Source: Euclidia mi
Lineage: Eukaryota > Arthropoda > Insecta > Lepidoptera > Erebidae
Assembly: GCA_944739405.2 (NCBI GenBank)
Contig: OX123197.2
Span: 1,371,501-1,435,500, forward strand
Direction of reading: 5' to 3'
Length of the DNA stretch: 64,000 nucleotides
Below the pieces are notes generated by a model that saw nothing but the letters and a program-made list of their open reading frames with translations, was not told where the DNA came from and made no database searches. Both the position numbers and the translations under genes were made by a program. This document shows positions 22,236-35,300 of the stretch, in pieces. Numbering within the stretch: position 1 is the first letter of the stretch; each line of letters starts with the position of its first letter.

Positions 22236-24124
22236 CAAGATCTTACTTCTTACATGGATTGTTTTGTATTTATAAAATATTATTGTATTTCAAATAAAGG
22301 AAAAGCATAATATTGTAACATATATATATTTAGTGAATGCATAACACATATACAGAATAAAACATTGTATGTTGTTCTTTCTTTATCAAAATATACATAT
22401 TTTTGTCAAGATTACATAATTTCATTTTTCCCTGCAACAAAACATAAGTTGCCTCAAGCAGTGAGATGAAGTAATTGCTTGTGGCAGTTTGGTCCACTCA
22501 TTTACTGCCTTTCTGTAACTCTGTCTATACTGCCATATACATAACATGATTATAGAGACATGAATTGTCATATCATGTAAACAGCCATCAACGGCTCATC
22601 GATCTTGATGCAAATTCCAATTTGCCTGTTCTCATTAGATGATATTCCTCTTCTTCTGATTTGATAATTCTTCTGTAACAAACAATATTCAAATTTAATG
22701 ATATAATTTAATTGACAAAGGTAGCTATACTCCCTATAATCAGCAATTATTATTTACAGTTAGGTGAACTAACTTTTGAAATTTAGTAAAAAGGAGTAAA
22801 TGTTAATGAGTCAAAGTATTTTTTAATTTGATGTAGTGCAATTACGACAATAGGTACATTTGATGCTTCATAATATATATTACATAACAAGAACATGAAA
22901 ATATTATTTTCAATTGTGTGCCATCACATCAATGATTGAATGGTTTGAGTATAGGGATGTGTTGAATTGCTGTAGCTATCATATTAATAAAAATAACCGT
23001 TCCCTGTTGACAATTTAGAAAACGTTTTTCAACATAAAAAAATTAACAATTAAATTGAACTTTGGTGCGTGATCAATGTTAGTTAGGTTAGATAGGTCCA
23101 TAATTTGTAGGTTCTATTATTAGGTTATTCAAATACTACCTACTATGAAATAATAATTATAATCGCAGTTCAAGGTCCACACCTATAGTTATCTATCATC
23201 TTTAGATAATAGGTACCTACTAAATGTTAAGTATAAAGATGTAGTGTATCGTTTTTCTCGTATTTCCTTCTTAAGTTTATGGAACTAACACAACGATACC
23301 TACATTCCTACCTCTAAACAATTAATATCTACTTACAAGTTTGCGAAACAAAGGATCTATTGTTGTAATTAACTTGTTGTGAACCGCCCCGTTATTTTAA
23401 TTAAATCCATTACATATTTAGGTATATATTTACGTTGCTAGCAAAGTAGACATGACAAAGATATGTTTAGAGAGCCTGTGTAACAGAAAATGTTAAGGTT
23501 TGATCACTTCAGAAGTAACTTTTAATATACATATTAAAACAATTTTTACTCACCTGCGTTATTTCTGGGAATGTTATGAGCCTCTAATAACACTCTATGA
23601 CTCAACCTTCATTAACATTCCTTTGTAGAACCCAAAATAATATTGGTATTAACAAACGGTTGGTTGAAGACAATTTTGTACGTTATCTTCGATTCTCGCT
23701 CTTTCTCAGAGTCACACTTCAGCCACATCATCTTCCTGAGCCATTACAATAAGTTTTCAAGCAAAATAACATAAGATAATGATTTTCCTTAATTTATTAC
23801 ACTACTCACAACACGGGCTCACCGAAATTTTTTCAGTGACAATAGAATGCTCGTTTGCTTCGGATATGGACTCGATATGCTTTATTTGACTTGTCAAAAG
23901 TGCAACTTAAACTGCGGATTTGCCTATTTTGTTATCGTCGTCCATCATCGTCGTCGACTCGTCGATCAAAATGACACTTATACTCGCGATTAGAAAGTCG
24001 CTCCATCGGGTGACGTTCTTGCTACTCACTCCTAGGGGCGCTTTTAGAAAATGTATGGAAAATTGTTCCCGTTCGATAGGCTATCGTCCATCGTGACGAT
24101 CGAGTGGAACTGGTACTAGACCCT
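22236..24124. other. Inner part of the left arm, unrecognised
   Basis: AT-rich, mirrored at 26322-28210 almost base for base. It has splice-like sequences on the minus strand (see the right arm) but no long frame. The final 60 bases before the TIR are GC-richer (gataggctatcgtccatcgt). Confidence 0.5.
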
Positions 24125-24326
24125 CTGAAATGCATAACCCTTTCATAAATTTTTGATAGTATTGGCGTTAATGTTATAGGTCTATAATTATTAATGTCTT
24201 GTGTGCAGCCTTTTTTGTATATAGGTTTTACTACAGACTTTTTTAATTTGTCAGGAAAAGTACCAGTGGCTAAAGATAGGTTTACTAAATGACATAGTAC
24301 AGGCGATAATATTTCTATGCTCGATT

Positions 24327-25889
24327 TTATGACCCAAGTAGAAATCTCATCATAACCAACAGATTTTTATTATTAATTGACTTGATTATTTTTACTATTT
24401 CAGATATTGAACAGGGGCATAAAAATATACTCGCATTTTGCCTGCTTGGCTGATAACAAGAGTGATTATAGCTGGGTTGGGAATCACTCTTGTTTGATAT
24501 TGAAGTAAAGAAGTTATTAAATAGCTTTGCTATGTCAAGAGGATCAGTTGTTATGGTGTCTTTTTCTTTAATACAGTCAATTTGTTTTGGGATGCTGACA
24601 GTTCCAACTTTATTTTTAATGATTTGCCATGTTGCTTTGCCTATGTTTTTAGATTTTCTTAAGTAGTTGTAATTTGTATTCTTTTTTGATGCAGTTATAC
24701 ATTTTCTTAACATTCTATTAAATTTTTTCTATTCCAATTTAGTCTTATCTTATATCCTTTTTGTTTTACTACTTTTTCTAATACCCTTTGTAATCCACTT
24801 TGGAGAAGAACCGAGTGTACTAATTTTAGTCTTTTTGAGAGGAAAACATAATTCAAAGAATAAATTTAATATGTCATGAAAATTTTCAAAAGCTGTGTTA
24901 GCATCAGTGTCATTATAAATATCAAACCATGTCAAGCTGCTTAAGGCTGTATTAAATTTAGTCATATTTTCTATTGAATAATCCCTAGCATAATTAAACC
25001 AGTACTCAATACTTGGTTTTTGTTTTTGTGTTTCAAATGTTAAGATTTGACAAGTATTGTGGTCGGATAGAAACAGATCATAGGTACTACCAATGGATTT
25101 TTTCATATTGCTGAATATATGATCAATACATGATTGCTGTCTAGTGGGTGTTTCTATATGCTGATAAAATCCATAATTTGAAAAGATATCCTTAAGCGTA
25201 ATACAGTCAGTGGTGAGTTTTAGTGTATCAATATTAAAATCTCCTGTAATTATAATCTTTTTTTTATGTTTAGTTAATAATTTATACAATAGCAACTCCA
25301 ACTTCTCAAAAAATGGGTAAGTACTTGAGTTAGGTATTCTATATATACAAACAATAATACATTGCAACATTGGAATTTCTATACCACAACATTCAAATAA
25401 CTTTTCCATAGATATTTCTTTTATAAAATCAATATTTTTAAAATTCAATGACTTATTCACTAATATACACACACCCCCTCGTTTTTCCTTTTTCCTGCAA
25501 AAGGAACATGCAAGGTCAAAGTTTTGAAAATTAATGTTTAATTCATCTCCAGCCCTAACAAAAGTCTCAGAGAAACACATAATATCAATACTAATATTTC
25601 TTGAACATAATTCTTTTATACATATTTCAATATTATCTATTTTGTTGATCAAACCAGCAATATTTTGATGTAGTAATTTTGATTGTTTACTATTTTTATT
25701 TACGAAAAAAAATACTTTCTTCTTCAGAATCTTTGAATTTAGAGGTGGATGGAGTAGATATTGCCTTATGCACATAATTTCCTTTAACAATTTTAGGGAA
25801 ATAATAAGGAATAGTGCCTTTTTTTGTTTCACTACCCAGTTTATGTTGCTTTGCTGCCAAGTTATGCAAGTATTTTTTTTCATAATCAT
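24327..25889 (-). pseudogene. LINE-A ORF2, APE endonuclease and N-terminal RT
   Basis: The endonuclease has the usual order: LLHQNIAGLINKIDN near the start, CFSETF (catalytic Glu), GGVCILV, VCIYRIPNSS, IITGDFNID and LSDHNTC. A linker follows (SSPKWITKGIRKSSKTK), then the pre-RT region NIGKATWQIIKNKVG and LFNNFFTSIS. The frame stops at 24327 (MMRFLLGS). From there to 24125 another frame reads toward INNYRPITL-type and VMHF sequence, so a 1-base indel lies near 24370. The stop at about 24750 between the two frames is a second lesion. The enzyme nicks target DNA for target-primed reverse transcription. Confidence 0.85.
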
Positions 25890-26321
25890 GTGAGTCGATT
25901 AACAAATTAATTTTATAAGAAAGATTTTTTAGGTACACATGCCTATTTAAAAAGGGGTTGGGTAAAGGTAAAAATTTACAATTTTTTGCATTGTTACATA
26001 ATTGCTGCAAGAGGTTATTTAATTTCCATTCATTGAGATACTTATTTTGTCTAACACTTAAAACAATAATATTTATGTTTATGTATTTACTAATTATTGC
26101 GGATAATTCCATTGTCAAATGAGTAGGATTTACATCATTTTGTCCTACACATAAGATTAAGTAGTTATAAGATGAGTCAATTATATCAGAGCAATTCTTT
26201 AAAATTTCTTGAGTTGGAGCAAATGGTCTTACAAATGAGGAGACTTTATATTTTTCATACTTTGTGTTAATTCTGAAGCGAATAATTTCTTCAGCTAAAC
26301 CTTTAGATTCATATCCTCCTG
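25696..26321 (-). pseudogene. LINE-A ORF1, C-terminal SGNH-like esterase part
   Basis: Coding resumes after the right TIR element with GGYESKGLAEEIIRFRINTK and runs without a stop to EEESIFFRK at 25699. It has LILCVGQNDVNPTHL, whose G-NDxN block fits block III of SGNH hydrolases, and a later FLPLPNPFLNRHVYLKNLSY segment. CR1-group LINEs often carry such an esterase domain in ORF1. The N-terminal half (coiled coil, 36196-36715) lies beyond the 9.9-kb insertion. Joined, the frame continues ...NIYIA-GGYESKG.... ORF2 follows with overlap in another frame. Confidence 0.75.
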
Positions 26322-28445
26322 AGGGTCTAGTACCAGTTGCACTCGATCGTCACGATGGACGATAGCCTATCGAACGGGAACAATTTTCCATACATTTTCT
26401 AAAAGCGCCCCTAGGAGTGAGTAGCAAGAACGTCAACCGATGGAGCGACTTTCAAATCGCGAGTATAAGTGTCATTTTGATCGACGAGTCGACGACGATG
26501 ATGGACGACGATAACAAAATAGGCAAATCCGCAGTTTAAGTTGCACTTTTGACAAGTCAAATAAAGCATATCGAGTCCATATCCGAAGCAAACGAGCATT
26601 CTATTGTCACTGAAAAAATTTCGGTGAGCCCGTGTTGTGAGTAGTGTAATAAATTATGGAAAATCATTATCTTATGTTATTTTGCTTGAAAACTTATTGT
26701 AATGGCTCAGGAAGATGATGTGGCTGAAGTGTGACTCTGAGAAAGAGCGAGAATCGAAGATAACGTACAAAATTGTCTTCAACCAACCGTTTGTTAATAC
26801 CAATATTATTTTGGGTTCTACAAAGGAATGTTAATGAAGGTTGAGTCATAGAGTGTTATTAGAGGCTCATAACATTCCCAGAAATAACGCAGGTGAGTAA
26901 AAATTGTTTTAATATGTATATTAAAAGTTACTTCTGAAGTGATCAAACCTTAACATTTTCTGTTACACAGGCTCTCTAAACATATCTTTGTCATGTCTAC
27001 TTTGCTAGCAACGTAAATATATACCTAAATATGTAATGGATTTAATTAAAATAACGGGGCGGTTCATAACAAGTTAATTACAACAATAGATCCTTTGTTT
27101 CGCAAACTTGTAAGTAGATATTAATTGTTTAGAGGTAGGAATGTAGGTATCGTTGTGTTAGTTCCATAAACTTAAGAAGGAAATACGAGAAAAACGATAC
27201 ACTACATCTTTATACTTAACATTTAGTAGGTACCTATTATCTAAAGATGATAGATAACTATAGGTGTGGACCTTGAACTGCGATTATAATTATTATTTCA
27301 TAGTAGGTAGTATTTGAATAACCTAATAATAGAACCTACAAATTATGGACCTATCTAACCTAACTAACATTGATCACGCACCAAAGTTCAATGTAATTGT
27401 TAATTTTTTATGTTGAAAAAACGTTTTCTAAATTGTCAACAGGGAACGGTTATTTTTATTAAGATGATAGCTACAGCAATTCAACACATCCCTATACTCA
27501 AACCATTCAATCATTGATGTGATGGCACACAATTGAAAATAATATTTTCATGTTCTTGTTATGTAATATATATTATGAAGCATCAAATGTACCTATTGTC
27601 GTAATTGCACTACATCAAATTAAAAAATACTTTGACTCATTAACATTTACTCCTTTTTACTAAATTTCAAAAGTTAGTTCACCTAACTGTAAATAATAAT
27701 TGCTGATTATAGGGAGTATAGCTACCTTTGTCAATTAAATTATATCATTAAATTTGAATATTGTTTGTTACAGAAGAATTATCAAATCAGAAGAAGAGGA
27801 ATATCATCTAATGGGAACAGGCAAATTGGAATTTGCATCAAGATTGATGAGCCGTTGATGGCTGTTTACATGATATGACAATTCATGTCTCTATAATCAT
27901 GTTATGTATATGGCAGTATAGACAGAGTTACAGAAAGGCAGTAAATGAGTGGACCAAACTGCCACAAGCAATTACTTCATCTCACTGCTTGAGGCAACTT
28001 ATGTTTTGTTGCAGGGAAAAATGAAATTATGTAATCTTGACAAAAATATGTATATTTTGATAAAGAAAGAACAACATACAATGTTTTATTCTGTATATGT
28101 GTTATGCATTCACTAAATATATATATGTTACAATATTATGCTTTTCCTTTATTTGAAATACAATAATATTTTATAAATACAAAACAATCCATGTAAGAAG
28201 TAAGATCTTGGAAATATTTTACATAAATTGAGTATATTTATGAAAACACTATTAGACAGTCCTAATTAATTATGTATTTTAATAATTAAATTCGTTTTTA
28301 CATTCACACAAACTATACTTGCTGCATATTAAGTCCAGTGATTAAACATAAAACTGGTTTCTGTAAAAAAATAACTACAATACAATACACAGGTACATTC
28401 AATACCTAATAAACTTGTAAAGCTAATCTCAGCTACTATAAATTA
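26322..28445. other. Inner part of the right arm, unrecognised, with splice-like sites
   Basis: Mirrors 22000-24124. On the plus strand a donor-like cgcaggtgagtaaaaa (about 26888) and an acceptor-like ttgtttgttacagaagaatt (about 27763-27782) bracket AT-rich sequence. A short ATG frame (MAQEDDVAEV) starts at 26702. This could be the 5' end of a lost element gene; no domain is visible. Confidence 0.4.
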
Positions 28446-28449
28446 AACT

Positions 28450-28840
28450 CAAGTGTTCCATAACATGCTACACCGAGACATGTTCAAATTGTAAACTCCT
28501 TATTTCAGTACTAATATTGCCTCAGACTTCATATTCTTGCTGCACCGAGACATGTCCAATTTGTGAACTCATTATTTCAGTACTAATATTGCCACAGACT
28601 TCATATTGTTGCTACACCGAGACATGTCCAATTTGTGAACTCATTATTTCCGTACTAATATTGCTGCAGACTTCATATTCTTGCTACACCGAGACATGTC
28701 CAATTTGTCAACTCATTATTTTAGTACTAATATTGACACAGACTTCATATTCTTGCTACACCAAGACATGTCCAATTGGTGGACTCATTATTTCAGTAGG
28801 TACTAATATTGTTGCACACTTCATATTCTTGCCTAGTCTC
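28450..28840. repeat. Minisatellite, 72-bp units (right arm)
   Basis: Reverse complement of 21390-21760 with the same unit order and a few substitutions. The apparent 114-aa frame with repeated ETCPIC is a period artefact. Confidence 0.85.
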
Positions 28841-29045
28841 GGTGAAGTCTGCCGTAGTTAGCTAAAAACAAGAAATTATTAAACATTGAAATAAGTAAAA
28901 AAGACATGACCTTATTTAATGATATTTTTTATTACTCCTGTATTTATCAAAATAATAATATATCATTTCAGTTTGCCAACAAATTATATATTTATTAAGA
29001 CTATGACAGACTTAGAGGTTACCTATCATTTTTTTATGAATTTCA

Positions 29046-29108
29046 GAACAATATTCAGAAAATTTTTAGTTATTGTACCTATAACTAAAAATTTTCTGAA
29101 TATTGTTT
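29046..29108. repeat. Short hairpin, right-arm copy
   Basis: aatattcagaaaatttttag pairs with ctaaaaattttctgaatatt. Mirror of 21114-21169. Confidence 0.9.
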
Positions 29109-29929
29109 GTTTTTAAACTGACTGACTTTAAAACCACATGCATTTAGTAATTTGAAATACTGTATATTTACTAACCATTGGTATAAATACAGATAAAAAT
29201 AACATCCTAATCTTTAGAATACATACCTAGTGGTTTGTATATCACTGCAATTTGTTTATTGCGCGACATCTTTCAACATTTGTCAATTTATTCAAAACTG
29301 CTTAGTGTTGAAGTCCTTTTATCCACATGTCTTATGATCTACTTGCTTCTTACACTCCTGAGACGTTTCAAACTCGATCTGCGCACTATTTCAGCTAAAC
29401 TGAACACGAAAGATCTGAAAGAGTAAGTTTAAGAGAATTAAAGACAAATAATAGGATTGGTTTACTATGTATCTCGTTGACAATGAATAGGTAAACGATG
29501 ATAGAATAATACTTACTCAGCATAATGTAGGCGAAATAATTAAGTTTGAAAGAAAACAACAAAGGTAATAATTCAACTGACTTATCTGACTTAATCTGAC
29601 TGACATTTATAATGTCATTTTAGTGATGCCAGATGCAATTTCTAAATTAGTATTATAATGCTGAAGAGTTTGTTTGATTGGACACGCTAATCTCAGGCAC
29701 TATATTAGTTGCCGTTTATATTCCGTGAGAGCGTAGTATTTCCTTTGATGGGTGGATCACGGCACAGAAAATCACTGTTTTGTCTGTTCCGTGGGGTCGA
29801 TCCACTCGTGATGAAATCAGTGTCATCCGTATAAATCCGATAGAATACCTCAACCGATAAACTGCATAAGTATATAAAATAGATGAGCGTAGCTGCGGCA
29901 TCCGCTATTATTTGTATATCTATATTCTT

Positions 29930-30085
29930 TTTATAGGCTCACGCACACCTGTATCCCTGACGGGGTAGGCAGAGATGTAATATTACACCCACATTTCGCC
30001 ATGAATTTTTAGGTCCCAGTGGTCCCACGTAATAGGAGGCGATCCTTGCCTTTACCGGGCACATCACTAGACTCCGTTACTCTCT
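29930..30085 (-). mobile_element. Truncated SINE fragment in the right arm
   Basis: Mirror of 20110-20270: gtatccctgacggggtaggc, cccacatttcgccatgaatt and ctttaccgggcacatcacta. Confidence 0.75.
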
Positions 30086-30892
30086 ACTGTGTTATTATAT
30101 TTATATTTCATACATATAATAAAACACTAAAAAAAATATTTTTGTACATTGAATATGTTTAGAAAAAAAATACTCTGTTAGGCTAAGAATCAGTAAAGGA
30201 GTATGAATCTAGAAAATAAATTCTGTCTGTTTGTCCGTTTGTCTATTTGTACACGCTAATCTCCGAAGTTACTGGATGGATTTGAAACTTTTTTTGTAAT
30301 ATTGCTATTAGGTCTGGGTCAACATAATTATAGTCTATATTAATTGATTTTGGAAAGTGGAACACCTAATGCAGAACCACAACAGCCCACAGTGTCCGCC
30401 CTAGAACAGGCTATGTGGACAGAAGTCATTATCAAATTCCCGGAATTAGTTACTTTCTACCTGTAAACAACACCCCTAAACCCCTGATTCCAAGAATTGT
30501 TTACGTGTAACATTCCATACTGATGAGTCATCGTTTATTAAAGTAAGCTAATGAGGTAAATGCAATTAAAGAAATAGGTCAGTGGCATTTTGCTACACTT
30601 GTGCTAACACCTCATGGCGACAGTTCTTATTTTGTTTAAAGTTTTAGTGATGGATTTTACTTCTGGAGGTACCTATGTAGGTATAATATTTTTTCTTGTA
30701 AGAATCCTTTTAATGCGAAAAATGATGTTTTATCTTTGTTTTCGAACTTATCAAGCTTGGATAAGCCATGTATCCTCTTGTATCTAGGCTGAAGTTTTGA
30801 TATGTTTTAGCTGCATGACTATGGATGATTATGGCATATATGTATTTTACGTAACACACTTGAGTACAACTATTTTTTTTTCTTATTTTTCA

Positions 30893-31218
30893 AATGAAAA
30901 TGAAAATGAAAATGAAAATTTATTCGCTTAGAGACATGGTTATAAAGGTGTTACAGAATGAAGTTTGTTCATCACATCTCGCCTTCAGTAGGCATACGAA
31001 TAGTAAATTACAATATAAATAAAATCATAGCCAAGATTACATTAATAAGATCGTATTATGTTACATAAGATTTTATAAAATATGCACCTGTTACATCATA
31101 ATAATAAATTAAAATGTCAAGATAAATTTGAAATAGCAAGTAATACAAATGTCAAAACTGTTTAAATTTTCGATAAAGTTTTATATACGAATGTCAATTT
31201 ATTATTAATAAAATATCA
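30893..31218 (-). mobile_element. LINE 3' tail inserted only in the right arm
   Basis: The left arm has the empty site (tcttatttttcagaaaagc, reversed at about 17569-17590). Here TTCA is duplicated around 326 bp. On the minus strand it ends with a (TTTTCA)n tail. The body (catacgaatagtaaattaca) resembles the 3' UTR of LINE-A at 12220-12260. Confidence 0.8.
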
Positions 31219-31222
31219 TTCA

Positions 31223-32366
31223 GAAAAGCTTTACTCTATTAGTAAAATAGAGCTTTTCGAAAAATGGCTAAAGCTCGAAAAAAGCGATAGAAATGATCGT
31301 TTATTTGAGTTTATTTCATCTTAGTTTGATTTCTTTGACATTACTGAAGAATGTCAAAGGGAAATTAAGATGAAATTAGCTAGTATTTCTTAGAAAATTT
31401 CTACAAAATGGGTTTCTTCAGGAAAGTCAAAAGAGCGTTTCCTTAATAAGAATAAGATGTGGCTGGAAGGCGATGAGATAGAATTTTGTATGCGATCGAC
31501 TCAACCACAGCCTTCTCCGCTGACCTTTTTCGGCCTGGCAGGCCTAAAAAAGTCTTCGAAGATTCGTCTTTTAAAACTAAAAAACGTAGAGTTGAAGATC
31601 TAGTTCAATCGCGAAGTGTTGGAGAATTAATGACTGCAGCAGAGGTAACTGCATGGTCAACTGGACATAAGAACGTTGCCAGAGTTATAAAGAAGCTTCA
31701 GCTTCTGTAAGTGTATGTATTGGCCTTCAACAACCAAGTGCTGTGCAAAGTAATAGACCGCTGAGTAGTGACGAGGCATTAACGTATTATATTGATTCAA
31801 AATCAACAAGTCACTCATACAAGCAGACTAGGACATGGACTATGAAAGTCGGACATCACGTGTTTCCATCATATGAATGAATTGTTAAATAAAAAAAGCG
31901 TGTTATCCTTCCGAGAATCACGTTGTTGTGACACAATCTCGAGCAGAAATTGAGCTACAAGCTATTTTAAATAAAACTGCAGAACGGTTAGTTAGAAGCT
32001 CAGAGAGAAGTTGTCACAAGCGTGCTCCACAATTCCTCGTTTACTCTTATAAGTAAATGGGTGGTCTATCATCAAAATCATCATAGTGGTTATAAACAGA
32101 GATTTGACAATAGCGAAGACACTGATGAGTTCCTTTTCGTTTTTTCATTTGTTTCTCTTAGGTTAATCGACGAAGGTAACAACATTATCTGGCAAAAGCC
32201 TCATCCATCGTCGACGATGTTTTGCCGTTCAATTAAATTCATTTTTGCCAAAGAAACTACGGAATTAACAAAAATCGAGAGTAATAATGTTTTGGAACAA
32301 ATAAACAACTTGGGGCCTACATCTTGTGATCTTGGTGGTTCTTTTTATATTTATTATTTGATTTGA
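31223..32366 (+). pseudogene. Broken transposon-associated gene (right copy)
   Basis: Right-arm twin of 16441-17570 with the same blocks in order: WLKLEKSDRNDRLFEF; KWVSSGKSKERFL; RPGRPKKVFEDSSFKTKK and GELMTAAEVTAWSTGHKNVA; SSDEALTYYIDSKSTSHSYK; WVVYHQNHHSGYKQRFDNSE; WQKPHPSSTMFCRSIKF. The left copy differs slightly at GELMTA-EVTAW (one Ala codon fewer). The frame changes at about 31325, 31490, 31730, 31900 and 32010, so no complete protein can be made. The middle segment (AVQSNRPLSSDEALTYYIDS) fits the same family and links the two larger frames, suggesting one ancestral gene that lost its 3' half. Confidence 0.6.
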
Positions 32367-32375
32367 ATTGACTAT

Positions 32376-32470
32376 TATTTTTTATAAATATTTCAGTTAA
32401 TAATTTTTGTATAAATATGTCAGTTTGTAATTTTTGTATAATATATGTCAGTTTATAATTTTTGTATACA
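32376..32470. repeat. Tandem 27-28 bp repeats (right arm)
   Basis: Mirror of 16341-16430. Confidence 0.7.
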
Positions 32471-32735
32471 TACATAACGTCACGCCTTTTATGCCCGAAG
32501 GGGTAGGCAGAGGTGTATTTCTACACCCACTTCTCGCCAGATATACTTTAGTCCCACGTAATAAGGGGCGAGCCTATTGCCGTACCGGGCACATTTCCAG
32601 ACTCCGTGCTGCTGCTGAGAATTTCGTGACAGAAAAACCCAATAACACTCCCCGACCCAGGAATCGAACCCGGGACCTCCCGATCCCACGCGCACATTTA
32701 TGCCGCGAGACCAACGAGGCAGTCGTATAGGGTTT
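32466..32735 (-). mobile_element. tRNA-derived SINE inside the right arm
   Basis: Mirror of 16078-16341. The minus-strand B-box is the complement of ggaatcgaacc, and the tail catacataacgtcacgcctt is on the left. Confidence 0.9.
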
Positions 32736-32879
32736 GATGTCAAGTTTTCCGTCTCTACGCAAAGATGGTATTTGCATCGTGTTATTCCTTAGTCACCTCT
32801 TACGACACCCACGGGAAGATAGGGGGTGGTGACACTTGTATTCTATGCCGTCAACCACACGGCATAATTTATTTAATAA

Positions 32880-34110
32880 TATAGTATTATATATTATAAT
32901 GACTGAAAATATATTTTTGTCCACCTGGCTTGTTCTACGCCGAACACTGTGCAGCCCGGCGAAACTATAAAACATAAAAATGCGGTTTGACAAAAAACAT
33001 TATGCCTGATGAGCATTTTCTGATGAGAGATTATTTGAAGATCTCGAACATCTGATGCGGAGAGCCCAGCTACGCTAAAACATATAGCCATGACGTGTTA
33101 GATAAAGTTATTTAGTCTGATGAGCTTTTCTGTTGCCTAATAAAAATCAGAGATCTGAAACATCTGGTGAGGAGTTATAAGATCCCATCTGCACTATACT
33201 ATAATTATACAATATACAGACTCGACGGCTTAGCATTAGTTGTCCAATATTAAGAGGATTTCTTGTTGAGAGATCCATATTCATAATTCTTCGAGCAATT
33301 AAAGACCCGAGGAAGGACATCGTTTTTATCGCGATAACCGACATCCACGCGGGCGGAGCCGTTAGCGACAGCTAGTATTGACATATGTATTTTGTATGGA
33401 TCTGTTGTCAAATATGCCTCTCTAATCTTCAAATACATGGGTAGATTGTATACATAATATAAGAGAGACAGAAACTTATATTAGAGAGACTTGAGTTCGA
33501 AACCATAGCGTTTTTTTTTTATTTTGTGGTTATTGTGTGCTGCAATGTGACCGTAGAGTACGTTAATCCGTTGGTTCCTTCTGTCATAAAGATCTTTGAC
33601 CGTCTTTGTAAGGAGTAAGTAGCGGCAGTAGCTTGAAATATCCTGATTCTGGTCAAAACCATATTATCATTTTAAGTTGCGGAGGTCAGATGACATAAGA
33701 AATAGGTACTTAATCGAGTCGTATATACAATCGGGATAACTAGAATAAGTAACTTTAATACTCAACTTTTCTATTCTTCAATCAGATGATTCTATTGTTC
33801 AATGATAGCAAATAATGAAGATTTTTGTTGTTTAGTCCAATGAATAACACAAACGGCTTAAGTTACTAATCTATTACCAGAATATACAATATTAACACAG
33901 TAATAGATTCGCAATTAGCCTATTAACAATTTCACATGAGGTGATGAGGCTACGAATACGTTGGTTCTACTATTTCACTAATTCTGTTCTTATATTATGA
34001 ACACGACTTCATGGCCATTGCATCAGTATATCCGAGTGAAATTATTCGTCTCATGCATCCACTCGCGCGGAGCCACGTGTGACAGCTAGTTCATAATATT
34101 ATATTTATAA
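32880..34110. other. Outer part of the right arm, unrecognised
   Basis: Mirrors 14720-15910. Same repeat pieces in reverse (gcgggcggagccgttagcga near 33349-33368; ccactcgcgcggagccacgt near 34060). Confidence 0.45.
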
Positions 34111-34114
34111 TATA

Positions 34115-35300
34115 CACCGCTATTTTTTAATTAGTACAAAAAATTTAACAGGGCACTAAGTATCTTTAACTGATCATATTTATGTAGTTGAAAAATAAAA
34201 ACACTAAGTCCCAAAACTGTCTCAAAACTGTCCACAAAAATACGTGATAATTGGTAAATCCAATACTAATACTATGACCAACCCGTGTACTATCATAATA
34301 AAATGAACCATTGATAAATTCCCCCCCCACCCCTCCGCCCCTCTGCGCCTGCGCCACGCCCCGACGATTCTACAAACAGTACTAAATTGCTAGCGAAAGT
34401 GAGTGTATCTAATTTCGTTGCAAAAGTTAATTGTTTGTCTACGTTTGCCCCACGCGATGGCCTATCATATCAGTTCATATCACGGGAGTATGTAGCTATG
34501 CTTTGTGCGTACTTTTTGAGTGGAAAAATCGCGAGTGCAGCTGTGTACCCATGGACATCGTATTGTGAGTGTACAAAAGTGACCGGGTCAGTGTCAAACA
34601 ATTAAAACAGTGCATATCGGATGCTTTTGACAACGGTGGTGGACATTTCAAAGGACAATGGAAATACTTGTAAGTTTAGTAAATGATACGTACTTAAGTA
34701 AATAATAATTTGATGCGGGCGGCTCAAAATCGGTCTGTGTTCTCCACATACCTTGAGGAAGGCCTATGTCCAACAGTGGACGTCTCTAGGCTGACATGAT
34801 GATGATAAAATAATTTGTAAATAGCAGATGATTCTATCTTCATAAATACGCCAAAATTACTCTTTTCTTTTAGTCCAGAACACCATTTTTTTATTTTGAT
34901 ATTTGTTTGCTTTCTAATTACATACCTCCGTATTTAATTACTTGTTAAACGATAAATTTTACCGGTCCTTAGCCCGAATGAAGTATGAAGGAGAGGGTAG
35001 AATTAACAAAATTAAAAAATAACTACCTACATTTATTATTTTTCTTCATTTTATTTTCTATGGCTACCTACATCATAAGTGCGACAGAGAGAATGCGAAT
35101 GAGCAGGATGGAATATTATCAATGAATTAGTGAATGGATTGTAAAATATGACTATGATTTAAGTGAGATTTTCTACAATAAACAAATGATAATAACTTTG
35201 CTATTTATTGATATTATGAAATTCTTACGTCACATATATGATAATAATATCTTCGCTAATCTGTCCTTAAAGTTTTTGTACTAATTAAAAAATAGCGGTG
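34115..35300. mobile_element. 1,186-bp TIR element with TA target duplication, right arm only
   Basis: The ends are CACCGCTATTTTTTAATTAG... and its exact reverse complement; the TIRs are perfect over at least 28 bp. TA flanks both sides (34113-34114, 35301-35302), as for Tc1/mariner-like elements. The left arm has the empty site near 14700 (aattataaattatatatt). The interior has a C-rich run (34321-34330) and a LINE-tail fragment (aggcctatgtccaacagtgg near 34761-34780, followed by gatgatgat). No transposase is present, so it is non-autonomous. Confidence 0.9.

Larger units (their letters stand above)
13807..24124. mobile_element. Left copy of a large TIR element (10,318 bp with its own insertions)
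   Basis: Begins AGGGTCTAGTACGAG and ends CTGGTACTAGACCCT: a 12-bp perfect TIR followed by AG/CT on both sides. The flanking target is CAG (13804-13806) and CTG (24125-24127), a CWG site with one mismatch. LINE-A reads across it as ...VMHF-RLSDF..., confirming the boundaries. Compared with the right copy it has a private LINE (17768-19484) and an extra 226-bp tandem unit near 21778-22235. Without these it is about 8.37 kb. The 3-bp CWG target and GGG-type ends fit PIF/Harbinger, but I found no Harbinger DDE transposase; the coding remnant at 16441-17570 belongs to another, unnamed family. Probably non-autonomous. Confidence 0.85.
24125..26321 (-). mobile_element. LINE-A middle segment (loop between the inverted arms)
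   Basis: Lies between the two TIR elements and runs in the same minus-strand direction as the outer LINE-A parts. It encodes the second half of ORF1, the endonuclease and the start of RT. Confidence 0.9.

Noticed and set aside
21371..24124. Assigning the arm to piggyBac (TTAA) or Transib (5-bp target)
   Set aside because: The flanks are CWG triplets and the ends begin AGGG, not the TTAA target or CAC-type ends expected for these.
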